Notes: generated by a model not told the origin, from the sequence alone. A stretch of 64,000 nucleotides of DNA from Rickettsiaceae bacterium (GCA_024236375.1 JACKKP010000001.1:1-64000); one strand, 5' to 3'; positions 37,964 through 47,800 are shown, counted from the stretch's first letter. Program-made: numbers and translations.

Positions 37964-39672
37964 TCAAAGAAAAGTTGCAGGCATTACGTCAATTATTACA
38001 ACAACATAATTACTCAGGATATATCATTCCTTCTAATGACGAGTATATGAGCGAATATACACCTGATTATGCAAAACGGCTTGAATATATAACTGGTTTT
38101 ACCGGCTCTAATGGGATCGCAATAATTCTACCTCAGACCACTCTATTTTTTACAGACGGTAGATATTTAACACAAAGTAAACAACAATTAGATCCAAATT
38201 TATTTGAAGTCTATAATATAGCTGAGTTGTTTTCTTTTAGATGGGATAAGTATGTTTCCCAAAATCAGGTAATTGCTTTTGACCCAAAACTATTTAATAA
38301 ACATTATATTAATAATCTTCATTCTCTTCACCTTATTGCAGACGAACGGAATTTTGTCGACTTAATTTGGAATGACCAACCAGCAAGGCCTCAATCGCAA
38401 ATATTTGAATATGAGGAAAAATACGCAGGTCAAGCATTTGAAGATAAAATTAACTTATGTCGTAATTTACTTAAAGAACATCAAAGTGAAGCATTGCTAA
38501 TATGTGACTCCGCTTCAATTTGCTGGCTTTTAAATATTCGTGCAAATGATGTTGATTTTTGCCCAATTTTACTGTGTCATTTATTAATTAAAAAAAGCGA
38601 AATATATTTATTTACAGATGGACAAAGAGATATAAGTAAAATCCATAGAAAAGTTATTTCTTTATTTGAAATAAATGAATTACCACAAATAATATCAAAT
38701 ATTGAAGGAAAAATTTTGTTTGATGACAATCAAACTTCAATGTTTTTACACAATATATTAAATCGCTTGAATAGTAAACACATAACCAATCCATGTATGT
38801 TGTGGAAAGCTTGCAAAAATCTCGTTGAAATCGAATGGGCCAAAAAACGTCATATTCAGGATGCAATAGCAGTATGTGAGGCGTTAGCCTTTATAGAAAA
38901 TAATGACTTATCAACAATTACAGAGTATGAAATTGGTCAATTGCTAACTGATTATAGAAAATTAAGAGATGGATATATATTAGATAGTTTTCCTTCTATT
39001 TGTGGTTATCAAGATAATGGAGCAGTTATACATTACCGGGCTTCTTTAAAAAATTCAAAAACACTTTCAGGATCTGGTTTACTTTTGATTGATTCAGGTG
39101 GACATTATATGGGAAGCACGACGGATATTACTCGCGTTGTTTTAATTGGGCAAAATAAAACAGAATATATCGAATATTATACTAGGGTGCTGAAAGGTCA
39201 TATTGCTCTTGCTTCAGTAAAATTTCCGAAAAATAAAGTAATAGGAGCTCATTTAGATGTTTTAGCACGCAAATATTTATGGGAATTGGGTGAAGATTAT
39301 GCTCATGGTACTGGTCACGGAGTAGGTAATTTTTTGTCTGTACATGAAGGACCACAAAATATTAGTTTAGCTTTATCCAAAATACCTCTTATGCCTGGAA
39401 TGATTTTATCAAATGAACCAGGATATTATAAAGAAGGACAATTTGGTATTAGGATAGAAAATTTGATGCACGTGATTGAGTTATCAAATAATATTTTAAG
39501 CTTTGAAACACTAACATTAGTACCATATGCTAAAAATTTAATTAATTTTGCTATGCTCTCTACCGACGAAATAGCTTTTCTAAAAAATTATTATGCTCAA
39601 ATTCATAACAATATTGCGCATTTATTGTCTAAGCAAGCTAGTTTATGGCTTGATTCACAACTAAATTTTTGA
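37960..39672 (+). CDS. M24B Xaa-Pro aminopeptidase
   Basis: A 570-residue metallopeptidase removing N-terminal residues before proline. It has the extended two-creatinase-domain layout: FTDGRYLTQSKQQLD in the first domain, then the pita-bread domain with metal ligands LLIDSGGHYMGSTTDITR, HGTGHGVGNFLSVHEG, LSNEPGYY and FGIRIENL. All five metal ligands appear present. Its start overlaps the ligA stop by 4 bp. Likely function is recycling of proline peptides, in keeping with putA in the window. Confidence 0.94.
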   Translation: MIKEKLQALRQLLQQHNYSGYIIPSNDEYMSEYTPDYAKRLEYITGFTGSNGIAIILPQTTLFFTDGRYLTQSKQQLDPNLFEVYNIAELFSFRWDKYVSQNQVIAFDPKLFNKHYINNLHSLHLIADERNFVDLIWNDQPARPQSQIFEYEEKYAGQAFEDKINLCRNLLKEHQSEALLICDSASICWLLNIRANDVDFCPILLCHLLIKKSEIYLFTDGQRDISKIHRKVISLFEINELPQIISNIEGKILFDDNQTSMFLHNILNRLNSKHITNPCMLWKACKNLVEIEWAKKRHIQDAIAVCEALAFIENNDLSTITEYEIGQLLTDYRKLRDGYILDSFPSICGYQDNGAVIHYRASLKNSKTLSGSGLLLIDSGGHYMGSTTDITRVVLIGQNKTEYIEYYTRVLKGHIALASVKFPKNKVIGAHLDVLARKYLWELGEDYAHGTGHGVGNFLSVHEGPQNISLALSKIPLMPGMILSNEPGYYKEGQFGIRIENLMHVIELSNNILSFETLTLVPYAKNLINFAMLSTDEIAFLKNYYAQIHNNIAHLLSKQASLWLDSQLNF

Positions 39673-39685
39673 AATATTAAATAAG

Positions 39686-39760
39686 TGGTGCCACCAAAAA
39701 GATTTGAACTTTCGACCTCATCATTACCAATGATGCGCTCTACCCCTGAGCTATGGCGGC
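39686..39760 (-). tRNA. tRNA-Thr (GGU anticodon)
   Basis: On the minus strand the acceptor GCCGCCA pairs with TGGTGGC (one G-U). The D arm is GCTC...GAGC, the anticodon stem CATCA/TGATG encloses TTGGTAA with anticodon GGT, and a T arm with TTCAAAT follows. CCA is encoded. 75 nt including CCA. Confidence 0.95.
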
Positions 39761-39825
39761 AATATAATGCAATTTGATTTAAGAAGTTTGATATTGCAGA
39801 GCGCAAAATTTTGCACAAAATTAAA

Positions 39826-39854
39826 TTGCTATTAAGGCATATTTTTGCCATAAT
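39826..39854 (+). promoter_or_regulatory. Predicted sigma-70 promoter for the small basic gene and tRNA-Arg
   Basis: TTGCTA and CATAAT are separated by 17 bp, about 30 bp before the ATG at 39885. It would drive the micropeptide gene and the tRNA-Arg that follows it by one base. Confidence 0.45.
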
Positions 39855-39884
39855 AGTTGCGCAAGGTCAAGTAAAAATATAAGA

Positions 39885-40016
39885 ATGACTAATAAAAACC
39901 AAGCAAATTCTTTGAATAATAAATCTAAAAAAGCCAAATTATCCGAAGCGTTACGGGAAAATTTAAAAAGACGTAAACTTATTCAAAAGAAAAAACAAAT
40001 GAAGAGTGAAACTTAG
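39885..40016 (+). CDS. Conserved-type small basic protein (43 residues)
   Basis: A 43-codon frame starting ATG at 39885. It is Lys/Arg-rich with a C-terminal helix KLSEALRENLKRRKLIQKKK. Alphaproteobacteria commonly encode a short basic protein with an ALRENLKRRK-like end, of unknown function, and this looks like a member. Its stop is one base before tRNA-Arg, so the two are probably on one transcript. Confidence 0.6.
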   Translation: MTNKNQANSLNNKSKKAKLSEALRENLKRRKLIQKKKQMKSET

Positions 40017-40017
40017 A

Positions 40018-40094
40018 GCACTTGTAGCTCAGTTGGATAGAGCGTTGCCCTCCGAAGGCAAAGGTCGTTGGTTCGAATCCAATCAAGTGCACCA
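40018..40094 (+). tRNA. tRNA-Arg (CCG anticodon)
   Basis: Acceptor GCACTTG pairs with CAAGTGC. D arm GCTC/GAGC, anticodon stem TTGCC/GGCAA around CTCCGAA giving anticodon CCG (reads CGG), T loop TTCGAAT. CCA is encoded. 77 nt including CCA. Confidence 0.96.
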
Positions 40095-40289
40095 AATATT
40101 CTGCTACCTATCTCTCACAAAGTACATGTAGTAAGTTAGATTTGGTACTAATTTATGATATCATATACTTAATTGACATAATAGAATAGGAAATTTACCG
40201 TAAATATATAGTGAAATTAAAAAATTACTTGAAGAATAATTCATTATACATAATTATTACTTTCAATAAATTTAAGGAACAATTAATAA

Positions 40290-41036
40290 ATGTATATCAC
40301 TATTTCAGCACTAAAAAGTAATAGATTCATTATTTTATATATGATTTTATTAGCTTCACTATTACTAAGTTCGTGTTCAGATATCAAACCAAATGAAGAA
40401 CAGAACGCTTTATTGTCTACTGACGGTGAGGTTTTAATACAAATAGCAGGCGCAGATTGTCCCATTGATGAAATTGCTCAAATACCTAGTGAACCTGAGA
40501 ATAAATATATAATCAAAGAAGATGATATGTTATTAGGTAATAACAATGCTAAGGTAGTTGTGATAGAATATTTTTCGCCTACATGTCCTCATTGTGTTTA
40601 TTTTCATCAAAAAATATTACCAATTTTAAAAGAGAAATACATTGATAATAACAAAATTGCTTATATTTCAAGAGAATTCATTTCTAATAAACAGGATTTA
40701 GATGCAACTATCTTAGCGCGCTGTAGTGGTACTTTAAAGGAGTATAGTAATTTTATTGAGGTTTTATTAGCACAACAGTCAAAATGGGCATTTAACAAAA
40801 ATTATCGAGATATTTTAACAAATATCGGGATGCTTGGAGGTATTACTGCAGAAAAATTTGCTGATTGTTTAAAAGATGAAAAATTAATAAAATCTTTAAT
40901 GGAGAATACTAAATTAATTAGTGCAGAAGAGCATTTTTTAGGGACCCCAGCTTTTATTATTAATGGAAAATTCCATTTAAAATCCTATAGTATTGAAGAA
41001 CTTTCAAATGCAATTGACAAATTATTGAAAGAGTAG
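40290..41036 (+). CDS. DsbA-like thiol oxidoreductase, predicted lipoprotein
   Basis: A 248-residue protein with an N-terminal lipobox (LLLSSC, C29) and a DsbA/thioredoxin-4 domain: VVIEYFSPTCPHCVYFH with active-site C99-P-H-C102, and the cis-Pro loop FLGTPAFIINGKF near the end. It would introduce disulphides in envelope proteins. Two extra Cys (C57, C133 region) lie outside the active site. No neighbouring dsbB. It lies 39 bp before the atp genes. Confidence 0.9.
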   Translation: MYITISALKSNRFIILYMILLASLLLSSCSDIKPNEEQNALLSTDGEVLIQIAGADCPIDEIAQIPSEPENKYIIKEDDMLLGNNNAKVVVIEYFSPTCPHCVYFHQKILPILKEKYIDNNKIAYISREFISNKQDLDATILARCSGTLKEYSNFIEVLLAQQSKWAFNKNYRDILTNIGMLGGITAEKFADCLKDEKLIKSLMENTKLISAEEHFLGTPAFIINGKFHLKSYSIEELSNAIDKLLKE

Positions 41037-41075
41037 GATAATTTTACTCATACGTTATAGAGATCTAAAAATCAT

Positions 41076-41339
41076 ATGAGCCTAAAAAATTCTGAACATA
41101 TTCAGCAAAAAATTAACAAATATAAAGTTGTTAAAACAAGCTTTAAGAAGCAGCAAGACAGTAATTTAGGCTTCAATATTGCAATCGAGCTGATTTCATT
41201 TGGGATAATAGGTATATTAATTGGCCTTATGCTAGATCATTTTTTTGATACAAAGGCCGTCTTTATGATTCTTTCTGTGATCATATCTCTTATAGCAAGT
41301 TTAAAATTAATTTATATTAAATATATTAGAAAACAGTAA
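41076..41339 (+). CDS. AtpZ/AtpI-type F0 accessory membrane protein
   Basis: An 87-residue protein with a basic, polar N-terminus and two hydrophobic hairpin helices (IAIELISFGIIGILIGLMLD; VFMILSVIISLIASLKLIYI). The ELISFGIIGILIGLMLD segment is typical of the AtpZ/AtpI family that assists c-ring assembly. It abuts atpB with no gap. Confidence 0.85.
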   Translation: MSLKNSEHIQQKINKYKVVKTSFKKQQDSNLGFNIAIELISFGIIGILIGLMLDHFFDTKAVFMILSVIISLIASLKLIYIKYIRKQ

Positions 41340-42065
41340 ATGCATAATCCATTAGAACAATTTAAAATCCAGAAATTATTTGAAATAGAGTTATGGGGAT
41401 TTGATATTAGTATCACTAATTCAACACTTTTCATGTTATTAGCTAGTGTAGCTATTGTAATTTATTTTATTATAGCTACTCGTAATGAGCTTATTATACC
41501 CTCTAAATTACAAGTTAGCGCCGAGATGTTATATAGTTTTATCCATGATCTGGTAATACAAAATAGTGGTAATAAAGGTAAAGATTTCGTACCTGCTATA
41601 TTTAGTTTGTTTTTGTTTATTTTATTATGTAATTTATTAGGTATGCTGCCTTATGGTTTTACAGTGACTAGTCATATAATCGTAACTTTTGCTCTAGCTA
41701 TGATAATATTTTTAGGGATTACTATAGTAGGTTTCTATAAAAATGGTATCCATTTCCTAAGCCTATTTTTGCCTCCATCTGTTCCTTTGTGGCTTGCACC
41801 TTTGATAATTATTATAGAATTATTCACTTATTTAGCCCGTCCAATAAGCTTATCATTGCGTCTTGCGGCAAATATGATAGCGGGCCATATATTATTGAAA
41901 GTAATTGCTGGGTTTGTAATTTCATTGTCAATTTATTTAAAGTTTGTACCTATGCCGCTTATAGTAATTTTAATTGGCTTTGAAATTTTTATTGCTATAT
42001 TACAAGCCTATATATTTGCTATTTTATCTTGTGTATATTTAAATGATGCTTTAAACTTGCACTAA
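41340..42065 (+). CDS. atpB: ATP synthase F0 subunit a
   Basis: A 241-residue membrane subunit forming the proton half-channels. The essential Arg is R174 in ISLSLRLAANMIAGH. NLLGMLPYGFTVTSH and the C-terminal AILQAYIFAILSCVYLNDA are family signatures. Length is typical of Alphaproteobacteria. Confidence 0.97.
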   Translation: MHNPLEQFKIQKLFEIELWGFDISITNSTLFMLLASVAIVIYFIIATRNELIIPSKLQVSAEMLYSFIHDLVIQNSGNKGKDFVPAIFSLFLFILLCNLLGMLPYGFTVTSHIIVTFALAMIIFLGITIVGFYKNGIHFLSLFLPPSVPLWLAPLIIIIELFTYLARPISLSLRLAANMIAGHILLKVIAGFVISLSIYLKFVPMPLIVILIGFEIFIAILQAYIFAILSCVYLNDALNLH

Positions 42066-42170
42066 GAAATAGTTTTTTATAAAAATTAAGTTTTTCCTAA
42101 AAATATTGCTGTAACTTTGCTTTATTTGGGTTAAACTGATAAATTAACAAAATCATAGAGAGGATACTAA

Positions 42171-42395
42171 ATGGACGCGATGACATTTAAATTTATTGGA
42201 GTTGGTTTGATGGCATTTGGAATGCTTGGAGCTGCAATTGGAGTTGGTAATATTTTTGCATCATTATTAAATGCTATATCTAGAAACCCTTCAGCAAGTG
42301 AACAAATGCAAAAAATTGCTTTAATTGGAGCTGGTCTTGTAGAAGCAATGGGATTATTTTCTTTTGTAATTGCGATATTATTGATCTTTTCTTAA
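42171..42395 (+). CDS. atpE: ATP synthase F0 subunit c
   Basis: A 74-residue hairpin proteolipid. The glycine-rich first helix (GVGLMAFGMLGAAIGVGNIF), polar loop SRNP and carboxylate E58 in GLVEAMGLFSF are intact, indicating H+ coupling. Preceded by GAGAGGA as a strong RBS after a 105-bp gap from atpB, as often seen for the high-copy c subunit. Confidence 0.98.
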   Translation: MDAMTFKFIGVGLMAFGMLGAAIGVGNIFASLLNAISRNPSASEQMQKIALIGAGLVEAMGLFSFVIAILLIFS

Positions 42396-42400
42396 ATATT

Positions 42401-42883
42401 ATGCCGCAATTTGATGTTAGCAGTTTTAGCTCACAGCTTTTTTGGTTAATTACTGTTGTTTCGTTATTATATATTATTGTAAGCAAATTTGTTGTGCCAA
42501 AAATTGAAATATTAATGTCTAGGCGTAGTAGCATTATAGAAGATAATATTTCTTTGGCACAGAAATATAATGACCAAATTAAAGCAATAGAATTATATAA
42601 AGCTGATATGGAACATGAAATTGCCTCTACTATAGAAGATATAAGTAGTCAGCAGCAAAACATATTTGAAGCAGAGTGGGCTAAAAAACACGATTCGATA
42701 AACAAAAAAATCAAGCAGCTACAGTTGGATTCGCACAATGATATTCAAAAATTTATAGAGCTGTTTTTGAGAGAAGAACCAAGATATTGTTGTGATTTGT
42801 CTCAAATGATTATAAAGAAAATAACTGATAAAGATGCTGACATTACTCTATTAGAAAAATTATATGACAGATATTATCAATGA
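42401..42883 (+). CDS. ATP synthase F0 subunit b'
   Basis: A 160-residue protein with one N-terminal membrane span (LFWLITVVSLLYIIVSKFVVP) followed by a long charged coiled coil; MPQFDVSSF at the start is typical of b' (AtpG/AtpF2) of Alphaproteobacteria. It forms the peripheral stalk with subunit b. Overlaps the next gene by 20 bp. Confidence 0.92.
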   Translation: MPQFDVSSFSSQLFWLITVVSLLYIIVSKFVVPKIEILMSRRSSIIEDNISLAQKYNDQIKAIELYKADMEHEIASTIEDISSQQQNIFEAEWAKKHDSINKKIKQLQLDSHNDIQKFIELFLREEPRYCCDLSQMIIKKITDKDADITLLEKLYDRYYQ

Positions 42884-43340
42884 AGAACTTATAGTTGCTA
42901 TTTGTTTTATTCTTTTTGTATTTCTTGTATATAGACCTATAAAAAAGTCTATATTAAATGTCTTGGAACAAAAAATATTAGAGATCAAAAATCATTTGCA
43001 TAAAACTGCAAATATAAAGGAAGAAGCAGAAAAGACACTTAAACTTTTAGAAAGCGAGTTGAAAGTTTTTGAGCAAAGTAAAAAAAATATTTTACTCGAA
43101 GCCAAGCATAATATTGAAAATTCAATAGCACTTAAAAATGAAGAAATGAAGTTATTGCTTGCTAGAATTGAAAACTCCGCATTGCAAAATTTACAATATC
43201 AAGCGGATCAAGCGACAGAAAATATGAAGAAACAATTTATAGATAAAACAATAAATCTAGTTCAAAATTATTTGAAAGAAACAAATAATAATTCCCTCAC
43301 ACAAGAAGACATTATAAAATTATTCACTAGTAAAAATTAA
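42864..43340 (+). CDS. atpF: ATP synthase F0 subunit b
   Basis: A 158-residue peripheral stalk subunit: an N-terminal span (LIVAICFILFVFLVYRPI) followed by an alpha-helical charged stalk. Last gene of the F0 cluster; F1 genes are not adjacent, so the ATP synthase genes are split as in other Rickettsiales. MITE copy 2 begins 62 bp later. Confidence 0.92.
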   Translation: MTDIINEELIVAICFILFVFLVYRPIKKSILNVLEQKILEIKNHLHKTANIKEEAEKTLKLLESELKVFEQSKKNILLEAKHNIENSIALKNEEMKLLLARIENSALQNLQYQADQATENMKKQFIDKTINLVQNYLKETNNNSLTQEDIIKLFTSKN

Positions 43341-43401
43341 TCTACTTATTTGCGTTTCAATCTACAAAATTTTTGAATTTTATAACAGATGCAATTTTAT
43401 A

Positions 43402-43553
43402 TAGTTCTTTACAATAGAGTATTGCTGAGGTGTGAGTAAGAGAAAAAGCTGTGTGCTCTCAAATGCTGGGTCAACCAACATTTACCTTACATGGAAGACT
43501 TACATCAAGCAATTTCTTTTTCTTTAAATGCAATACTCTATTGTAAACGACTA
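43402..43553. repeat. MITE-like element, copy 2 (152 bp)
   Basis: The 23-bp ends (TAGTTCTTTACAATAGAG... and inverted ...CGACTA) pair at about 21 positions. TA flanks both sides. The interior is nearly the same as copy 1, with a short deletion after TGTGTGCT. It lies between convergent atpF and rlmE and may act as a terminator for both. Confidence 0.87.
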
Positions 43554-43617
43554 TAAGGCAGAGATTATATATAGCAAAATAGCTATTGAAAATGTGTTTC
43601 AGTTTAATCAAGAATAC

Positions 43618-44304
43618 TTATTTTTTACCAATTGCAATTAAGTAAAATTCGCTTGATTCTTTACGACTTGATTTTGGTTTAAAATGTCTTGTGATATCAA
43701 AATTTTGTTTGACCAAATTGAGTAATTCATTTTCTGCTCCACCTCGGAACACTTTAGCAATAAAAGCACCGCCGGGTGATAATATATTCATTGCAAAGTG
43801 GAAGACATCTTCACATAATGCCATAATACGTATATGGTCAGTTTGGCTATGTCCAGTAGTGTTGCCTGCCATATCACTCATTACTATATCTGCCAGTTTG
43901 CCATTTAAATTCTCAATAATCCATTGCTTTGTACTTGGATCATAAAAATCTTTTTGTACAGATATTACACCAGGAATTTCTTCCATAGCGAGTAAATCAA
44001 TCGCAACTAATATATTTTGTGCGTCTTTATTATCTGAGCCAATTAAATTAGCGGCTATTTGTGACCAACCGCCAGGTGCCGCACCAAGGTCAACTACATT
44101 TTTGCCACGTTTAAAAAGACCAAATTTTTCTTGAATTTCAAGTAGTTTATAAGCAGCACGTGATCTATAACCATCTAATTTGGCTTTAGCTACATAAGGA
44201 TCATTCAATTGTCTTTGTAACCACATTGTAGAAGATGTTTTGCGTTTTTTAGCGGTTTTTACTCTGACAAAACTACTACGATAACCACTAGAATTCATTG
44301 TCAT
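43618..44304 (-). CDS. rlmE: 23S rRNA (uridine-2'-O)-methyltransferase (Um2552)
   Basis: A 228-residue FtsJ-type SAM enzyme that modifies U2552 of 23S rRNA. SRAAYKLLEI gives the first catalytic Lys, DLGAAPGGWSQ is the SAM site, SDMAGN the Asp and AKVFRGG the second Lys. A ~30-residue basic extension precedes the domain. Start overlaps the nusB stop by 4 bp. Confidence 0.96.
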   Translation of the reverse strand: MTMNSSGYRSSFVRVKTAKKRKTSSTMWLQRQLNDPYVAKAKLDGYRSRAAYKLLEIQEKFGLFKRGKNVVDLGAAPGGWSQIAANLIGSDNKDAQNILVAIDLLAMEEIPGVISVQKDFYDPSTKQWIIENLNGKLADIVMSDMAGNTTGHSQTDHIRIMALCEDVFHFAMNILSPGGAFIAKVFRGGAENELLNLVKQNFDITRHFKPKSSRKESSEFYLIAIGKK

Positions 44305-44765
44305 TTACTATTACTATACTTATCTAATATAGAATTTACAAAACCAATCTCATTTTGATTTAACATGTCATTTGCTATATCAGTATATTCATTAACTACT
44401 ACTTTTTTAGGTATTTCAGGAAAAAAGTTTATTTCACAAATGGCTATTTGTAATATGGATAATAGTAATTTTGGCATCATAGTAAAACTTTGTTTGTCAT
44501 CTAATAATGCAATGATAGCTTTATTAATTAACTCTAAATTATCATAACTATATTTTACTAATTCTTTGAGATAATTATAGCTAGGTCGCATTTTGAATTC
44601 TTTGCCAATTTCTAAATCTTCTGTGATGTCGTCATCTTTATAAAATTCTATAATACGCATCAATAAACTATTAATATCAGAGTTAGGATTATTATTATAT
44701 TGATATATAGTTTGTATTGCAGCAATGCGGGCAATTGTTTTAGAATTAAGGGGAATTTGTTGCAT
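44301..44765 (-). CDS. nusB: Transcription antitermination factor NusB
   Basis: A 154-residue all-helical protein. RIAAIQTIYQYN at the N-terminus, and PKKVVVNEYTDIAND followed by GFVNSILDKY at the C-terminus are the NusB boxes. It supports rRNA antitermination with NusE. Forms an overlapping pair with rlmE. Confidence 0.94.
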   Translation of the reverse strand: MQQIPLNSKTIARIAAIQTIYQYNNNPNSDINSLLMRIIEFYKDDDITEDLEIGKEFKMRPSYNYLKELVKYSYDNLELINKAIIALLDDKQSFTMMPKLLLSILQIAICEINFFPEIPKKVVVNEYTDIANDMLNQNEIGFVNSILDKYSNSK

Positions 44766-44881
44766 ATAACAATATCGTTAAAAGGAAATTGCGCTTGATT
44801 TTAGCAAAAAAAACTTCGTTGGTAAAGAATCATCTATAATAAAATCACAGAGAGCAAATGAGATAATTTGAATATGCGTAA

Positions 44882-45454
44882 TTACTTCTCATATTTTATT
44901 GTAAAATTAATTTTTTCTTTATTTAGCTTGTCTAGTACCGTATCTGTTATATCTAAATGATCTCTAGCAAATACAAGTTGAGAAAAAGGTAATACTATAT
45001 CGAATTGATATTCATCAGATAATTGTTGAATAATTGCTGAAAGTTTATCATATACTTTTTGTCTCGAAGCCCGATGAGTCTCTTCTAAAGATTGCTTTCT
45101 ACTATGTACTAATTTTTGTACTTCACTCACTCGATCATTAAAAATTGCTAATTGTGTTGTATATTCTTCTTCACTTAAAACTTCACGTTTTTGTAACAAA
45201 TCATATTCCATCATTTTTAATTCAATTTCTTTTTGAGTCAGGTCATTTTCAATCGTACTACTCATTTGCTTCATTGAATCTCTTATTTGTTGTATAGCAG
45301 TTGATTTTTCTAAAATTAGTTCGGTATTAATTACTGCTATATTTGTACTGGCTATGTTCCCAACTGCAAACACTGAATGACAAAAAACATAACATGCAAA
45401 AACTAATAAAATGAAATAAAAAGATTTTTTTTTCTGCATAAATTGCTCTATCAA
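44882..45454 (-). CDS. skp: OmpH/Skp family periplasmic chaperone
   Basis: A 190-residue protein with a signal peptide (FYFILLVFACYVFCHSVFA) and the Skp fold: NIAVINTELILEKSTA, then a long charged helix region, then DIVLPFSQLVFARDHLDIT. It holds unfolded outer-membrane proteins for BamA, whose gene lies just upstream in the same operon. Confidence 0.92.
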   Translation of the reverse strand: MIEQFMQKKKSFYFILLVFACYVFCHSVFAVGNIASTNIAVINTELILEKSTAIQQIRDSMKQMSSTIENDLTQKEIELKMMEYDLLQKREVLSEEEYTTQLAIFNDRVSEVQKLVHSRKQSLEETHRASRQKVYDKLSAIIQQLSDEYQFDIVLPFSQLVFARDHLDITDTVLDKLNKEKINFTIKYEK

Positions 45455-45472
45455 TAATTAAAGTTATTATAT

Positions 45473-47800
45473 CTATAATTCAGTGGCAAATCTTAAGTTA
45501 AATGTTTGTCTTACATCATATGATTTTTTTCTGATTGGAAAACCAAAATCAAAACGCACAGGAGCAAATTGTGTGTTTAACAAAAAGCCAAAACCTACAG
45601 AAGCTCTTAATGATTTATCGTTAAAATAGCCGTAATCCGTTTTAGAATCAGCATCCCATAATGATCCTATATCTAAAAATACTGAAGCTTTTACATCAAT
45701 CTCTTTCGGTAAGAATGTTAAAGGCTTAAATAATTCAGTAGTAATAGTATAATATTTTTGTCCACCTAGTGGTTCTCCCTCAGAGTCTTTGACACTCGTA
45801 GGAATTGGTGCATTCGGATTAGGTTTGACTCTTGGCCCGATACCAGCCTGATCAAACCCTCTAAGAGAGCTACCTCCTAAGTTAAATCTATCTGGTAATC
45901 TGACTTTTTTCCCGCTAATACCTTGTATATGTCCTGCAGATGCGGTGATATTTAATGTATATTTATTGTCTACAAATGATTTATAAAACTTAATAGTTGC
46001 TTCATGTTTTATATGTTTGCTATTTCCACCAAGTCCCGTATATGTTTGTGTACCAGTTAGTAAATAACCATCTTTAGGTGACATTATATTATCCAATTTA
46101 TCATATGTTAGAGTATGACCAATGCTAGAGGCTAAAAAACTTCCTTCTTGTTCTTTAAGGTGAATTGCAACATTCTCTGATCCAGTTTTTAATTTATCAC
46201 TTTTAATACCATATTCGATCTGATGACTTAGATCTTCGAAAATATTATAACCTAAAGCAATAGAAGCTCCCGTTGCCTTTAAAGAATATTTTTGTTTTTC
46301 AAAAGACTCAAAACTACTACCTTTACCATTATCACTATGATATAAATTTGTACTTAAAACAAAATTATGACCTAAAAAATAAGGATCTATAATACCTATA
46401 TTGTAATAAATACTTTTTTTCGCTATTCGTGTACCTGCGTTCAAAGTTCTGCCGGTACCTACTAAGTTCCTTTCAATAAAAGAAATTCGACCAAAACCAC
46501 CCCCACTACTATCATAACCGATCTCAAATCCAATATTAGAGGTCGATTTATCTTCTACTGCAATATTTAAGTCAACTCGGTCAGGTTGATCAGTTTCACT
46601 AGTCATAATAGAAAGATCTTCTCTAAAATAATTCAGATTTCTCAAATTACGTAGAGCTCTGTCTACTTTATGTTTGTTTAATACATCACCTTCATCAAAT
46701 TTTAATTCCCTTCTAATAACTTGATCTTCGGTTTTCACATTACCTACAATATTAATTTTATTTATATATTCTCGCCCAACTTTTGCTATCACAAAAATCA
46801 CATCTACTTTACTATTTAATAAATCCAGTTGTAAAACTGGTTCAACATCAGCACGAGAGAATCCATGTATATTAAGGAAATTAGAAATAGCATCAGCTGT
46901 TAATTGCACTTTATTAATATTGAATAAGTCACCTTCTCTATCAGGTATTAATGCTAATATTTCTTCATTATTTACTCCTAACACTTGATTTTTTAAGGTC
47001 ATTTTACCAAAGCTATATTTTTGACCTTCATCAATAGAATAAGTGACTATAAAACTATCTTTTGTAGGAGCTAATTCAGTAGTAGCAGATATTACTCTAC
47101 AATCTGCAAATCCGACGGTTTGATAAAAACGTTGTAATAAAATTTTATCTTGTTCTATTTTAAGAGGATCATAAATGTCGTTAGATGTCAGAAAACTCAG
47201 TAAATTACTTTCTCTGGTTAAAATTATATTTTTGAGATCAGAATTTGTATAGTGTGCGTTTCCAACAAAATAAATATTTTTAACTGCAATTTTTGGACCT
47301 TCTCTGATATCAAAAGTTACTTTGACACGATTATTAGTCAGGTTTGTAATAATTGGTTCCACATGCACACCAAATCTTCCCATCCTTTGGTATAATTCTG
47401 TAATAGTTTTTACATCAGAGTTAATTTTATATTCTTTGAAACTTTCTCCAGCGTTAGTAAGCATTTCGGCTTCTAAAATATTACTTTTAATTTTTTTATT
47501 GCCCTTTAATTCTACAGCACTAACAAATAGATTTTCTTTTACTAGAATTTTCAGTATGCCATTATCATATTCAACCGTAACCTTGTCAAATAAATTACTA
47601 GCATATAGTTTTTTCAATATATTATCTTTTGTACTTAAAGAAAACTCTTCATTTGTTGTGGTGCCCAACAATTCACGAATAGTATTAGTTTCTATACGCT
47701 GATTCCCCGAAATAATAATTTTGTTTATTGGATCTGATAATGCTTCAAATGATAGAATATTGATGCACAAAATTAATATAATATTCAGAATTTTATTCAC
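45473..47800 (-). CDS. bamA: Outer-membrane assembly factor BamA
   Basis: About 775 residues from a GTG at 47800, chosen because it gives a signal peptide (ILNIILILCINILSFEA) right at the start and has AAGAGAA upstream; the frame is open to 47866. Five POTRA repeats are followed by the 16-strand barrel with GGSSLRGFDQAGIGPR (lid loop VRLPDRFNLGGSSLRGF) and the final strand FNLRFATEL. It inserts beta-barrel proteins in the outer membrane. Operon bamA-skp as in other Proteobacteria. Confidence 0.97.
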   Translation of the reverse strand: MNKILNIILILCINILSFEALSDPINKIIISGNQRIETNTIRELLGTTTNEEFSLSTKDNILKKLYASNLFDKVTVEYDNGILKILVKENLFVSAVELKGNKKIKSNILEAEMLTNAGESFKEYKINSDVKTITELYQRMGRFGVHVEPIITNLTNNRVKVTFDIREGPKIAVKNIYFVGNAHYTNSDLKNIILTRESNLLSFLTSNDIYDPLKIEQDKILLQRFYQTVGFADCRVISATTELAPTKDSFIVTYSIDEGQKYSFGKMTLKNQVLGVNNEEILALIPDREGDLFNINKVQLTADAISNFLNIHGFSRADVEPVLQLDLLNSKVDVIFVIAKVGREYINKINIVGNVKTEDQVIRRELKFDEGDVLNKHKVDRALRNLRNLNYFREDLSIMTSETDQPDRVDLNIAVEDKSTSNIGFEIGYDSSGGGFGRISFIERNLVGTGRTLNAGTRIAKKSIYYNIGIIDPYFLGHNFVLSTNLYHSDNGKGSSFESFEKQKYSLKATGASIALGYNIFEDLSHQIEYGIKSDKLKTGSENVAIHLKEQEGSFLASSIGHTLTYDKLDNIMSPKDGYLLTGTQTYTGLGGNSKHIKHEATIKFYKSFVDNKYTLNITASAGHIQGISGKKVRLPDRFNLGGSSLRGFDQAGIGPRVKPNPNAPIPTSVKDSEGEPLGGQKYYTITTELFKPLTFLPKEIDVKASVFLDIGSLWDADSKTDYGYFNDKSLRASVGFGFLLNTQFAPVRFDFGFPIRKKSYDVRQTFNLRFATEL

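Noticed and set aside
40173..40206. Promoter with perfect TTGACA upstream of the DsbA-like gene
   Set aside because: No -10 box at 16-18 bp; the nearest candidate is 22 bp away.
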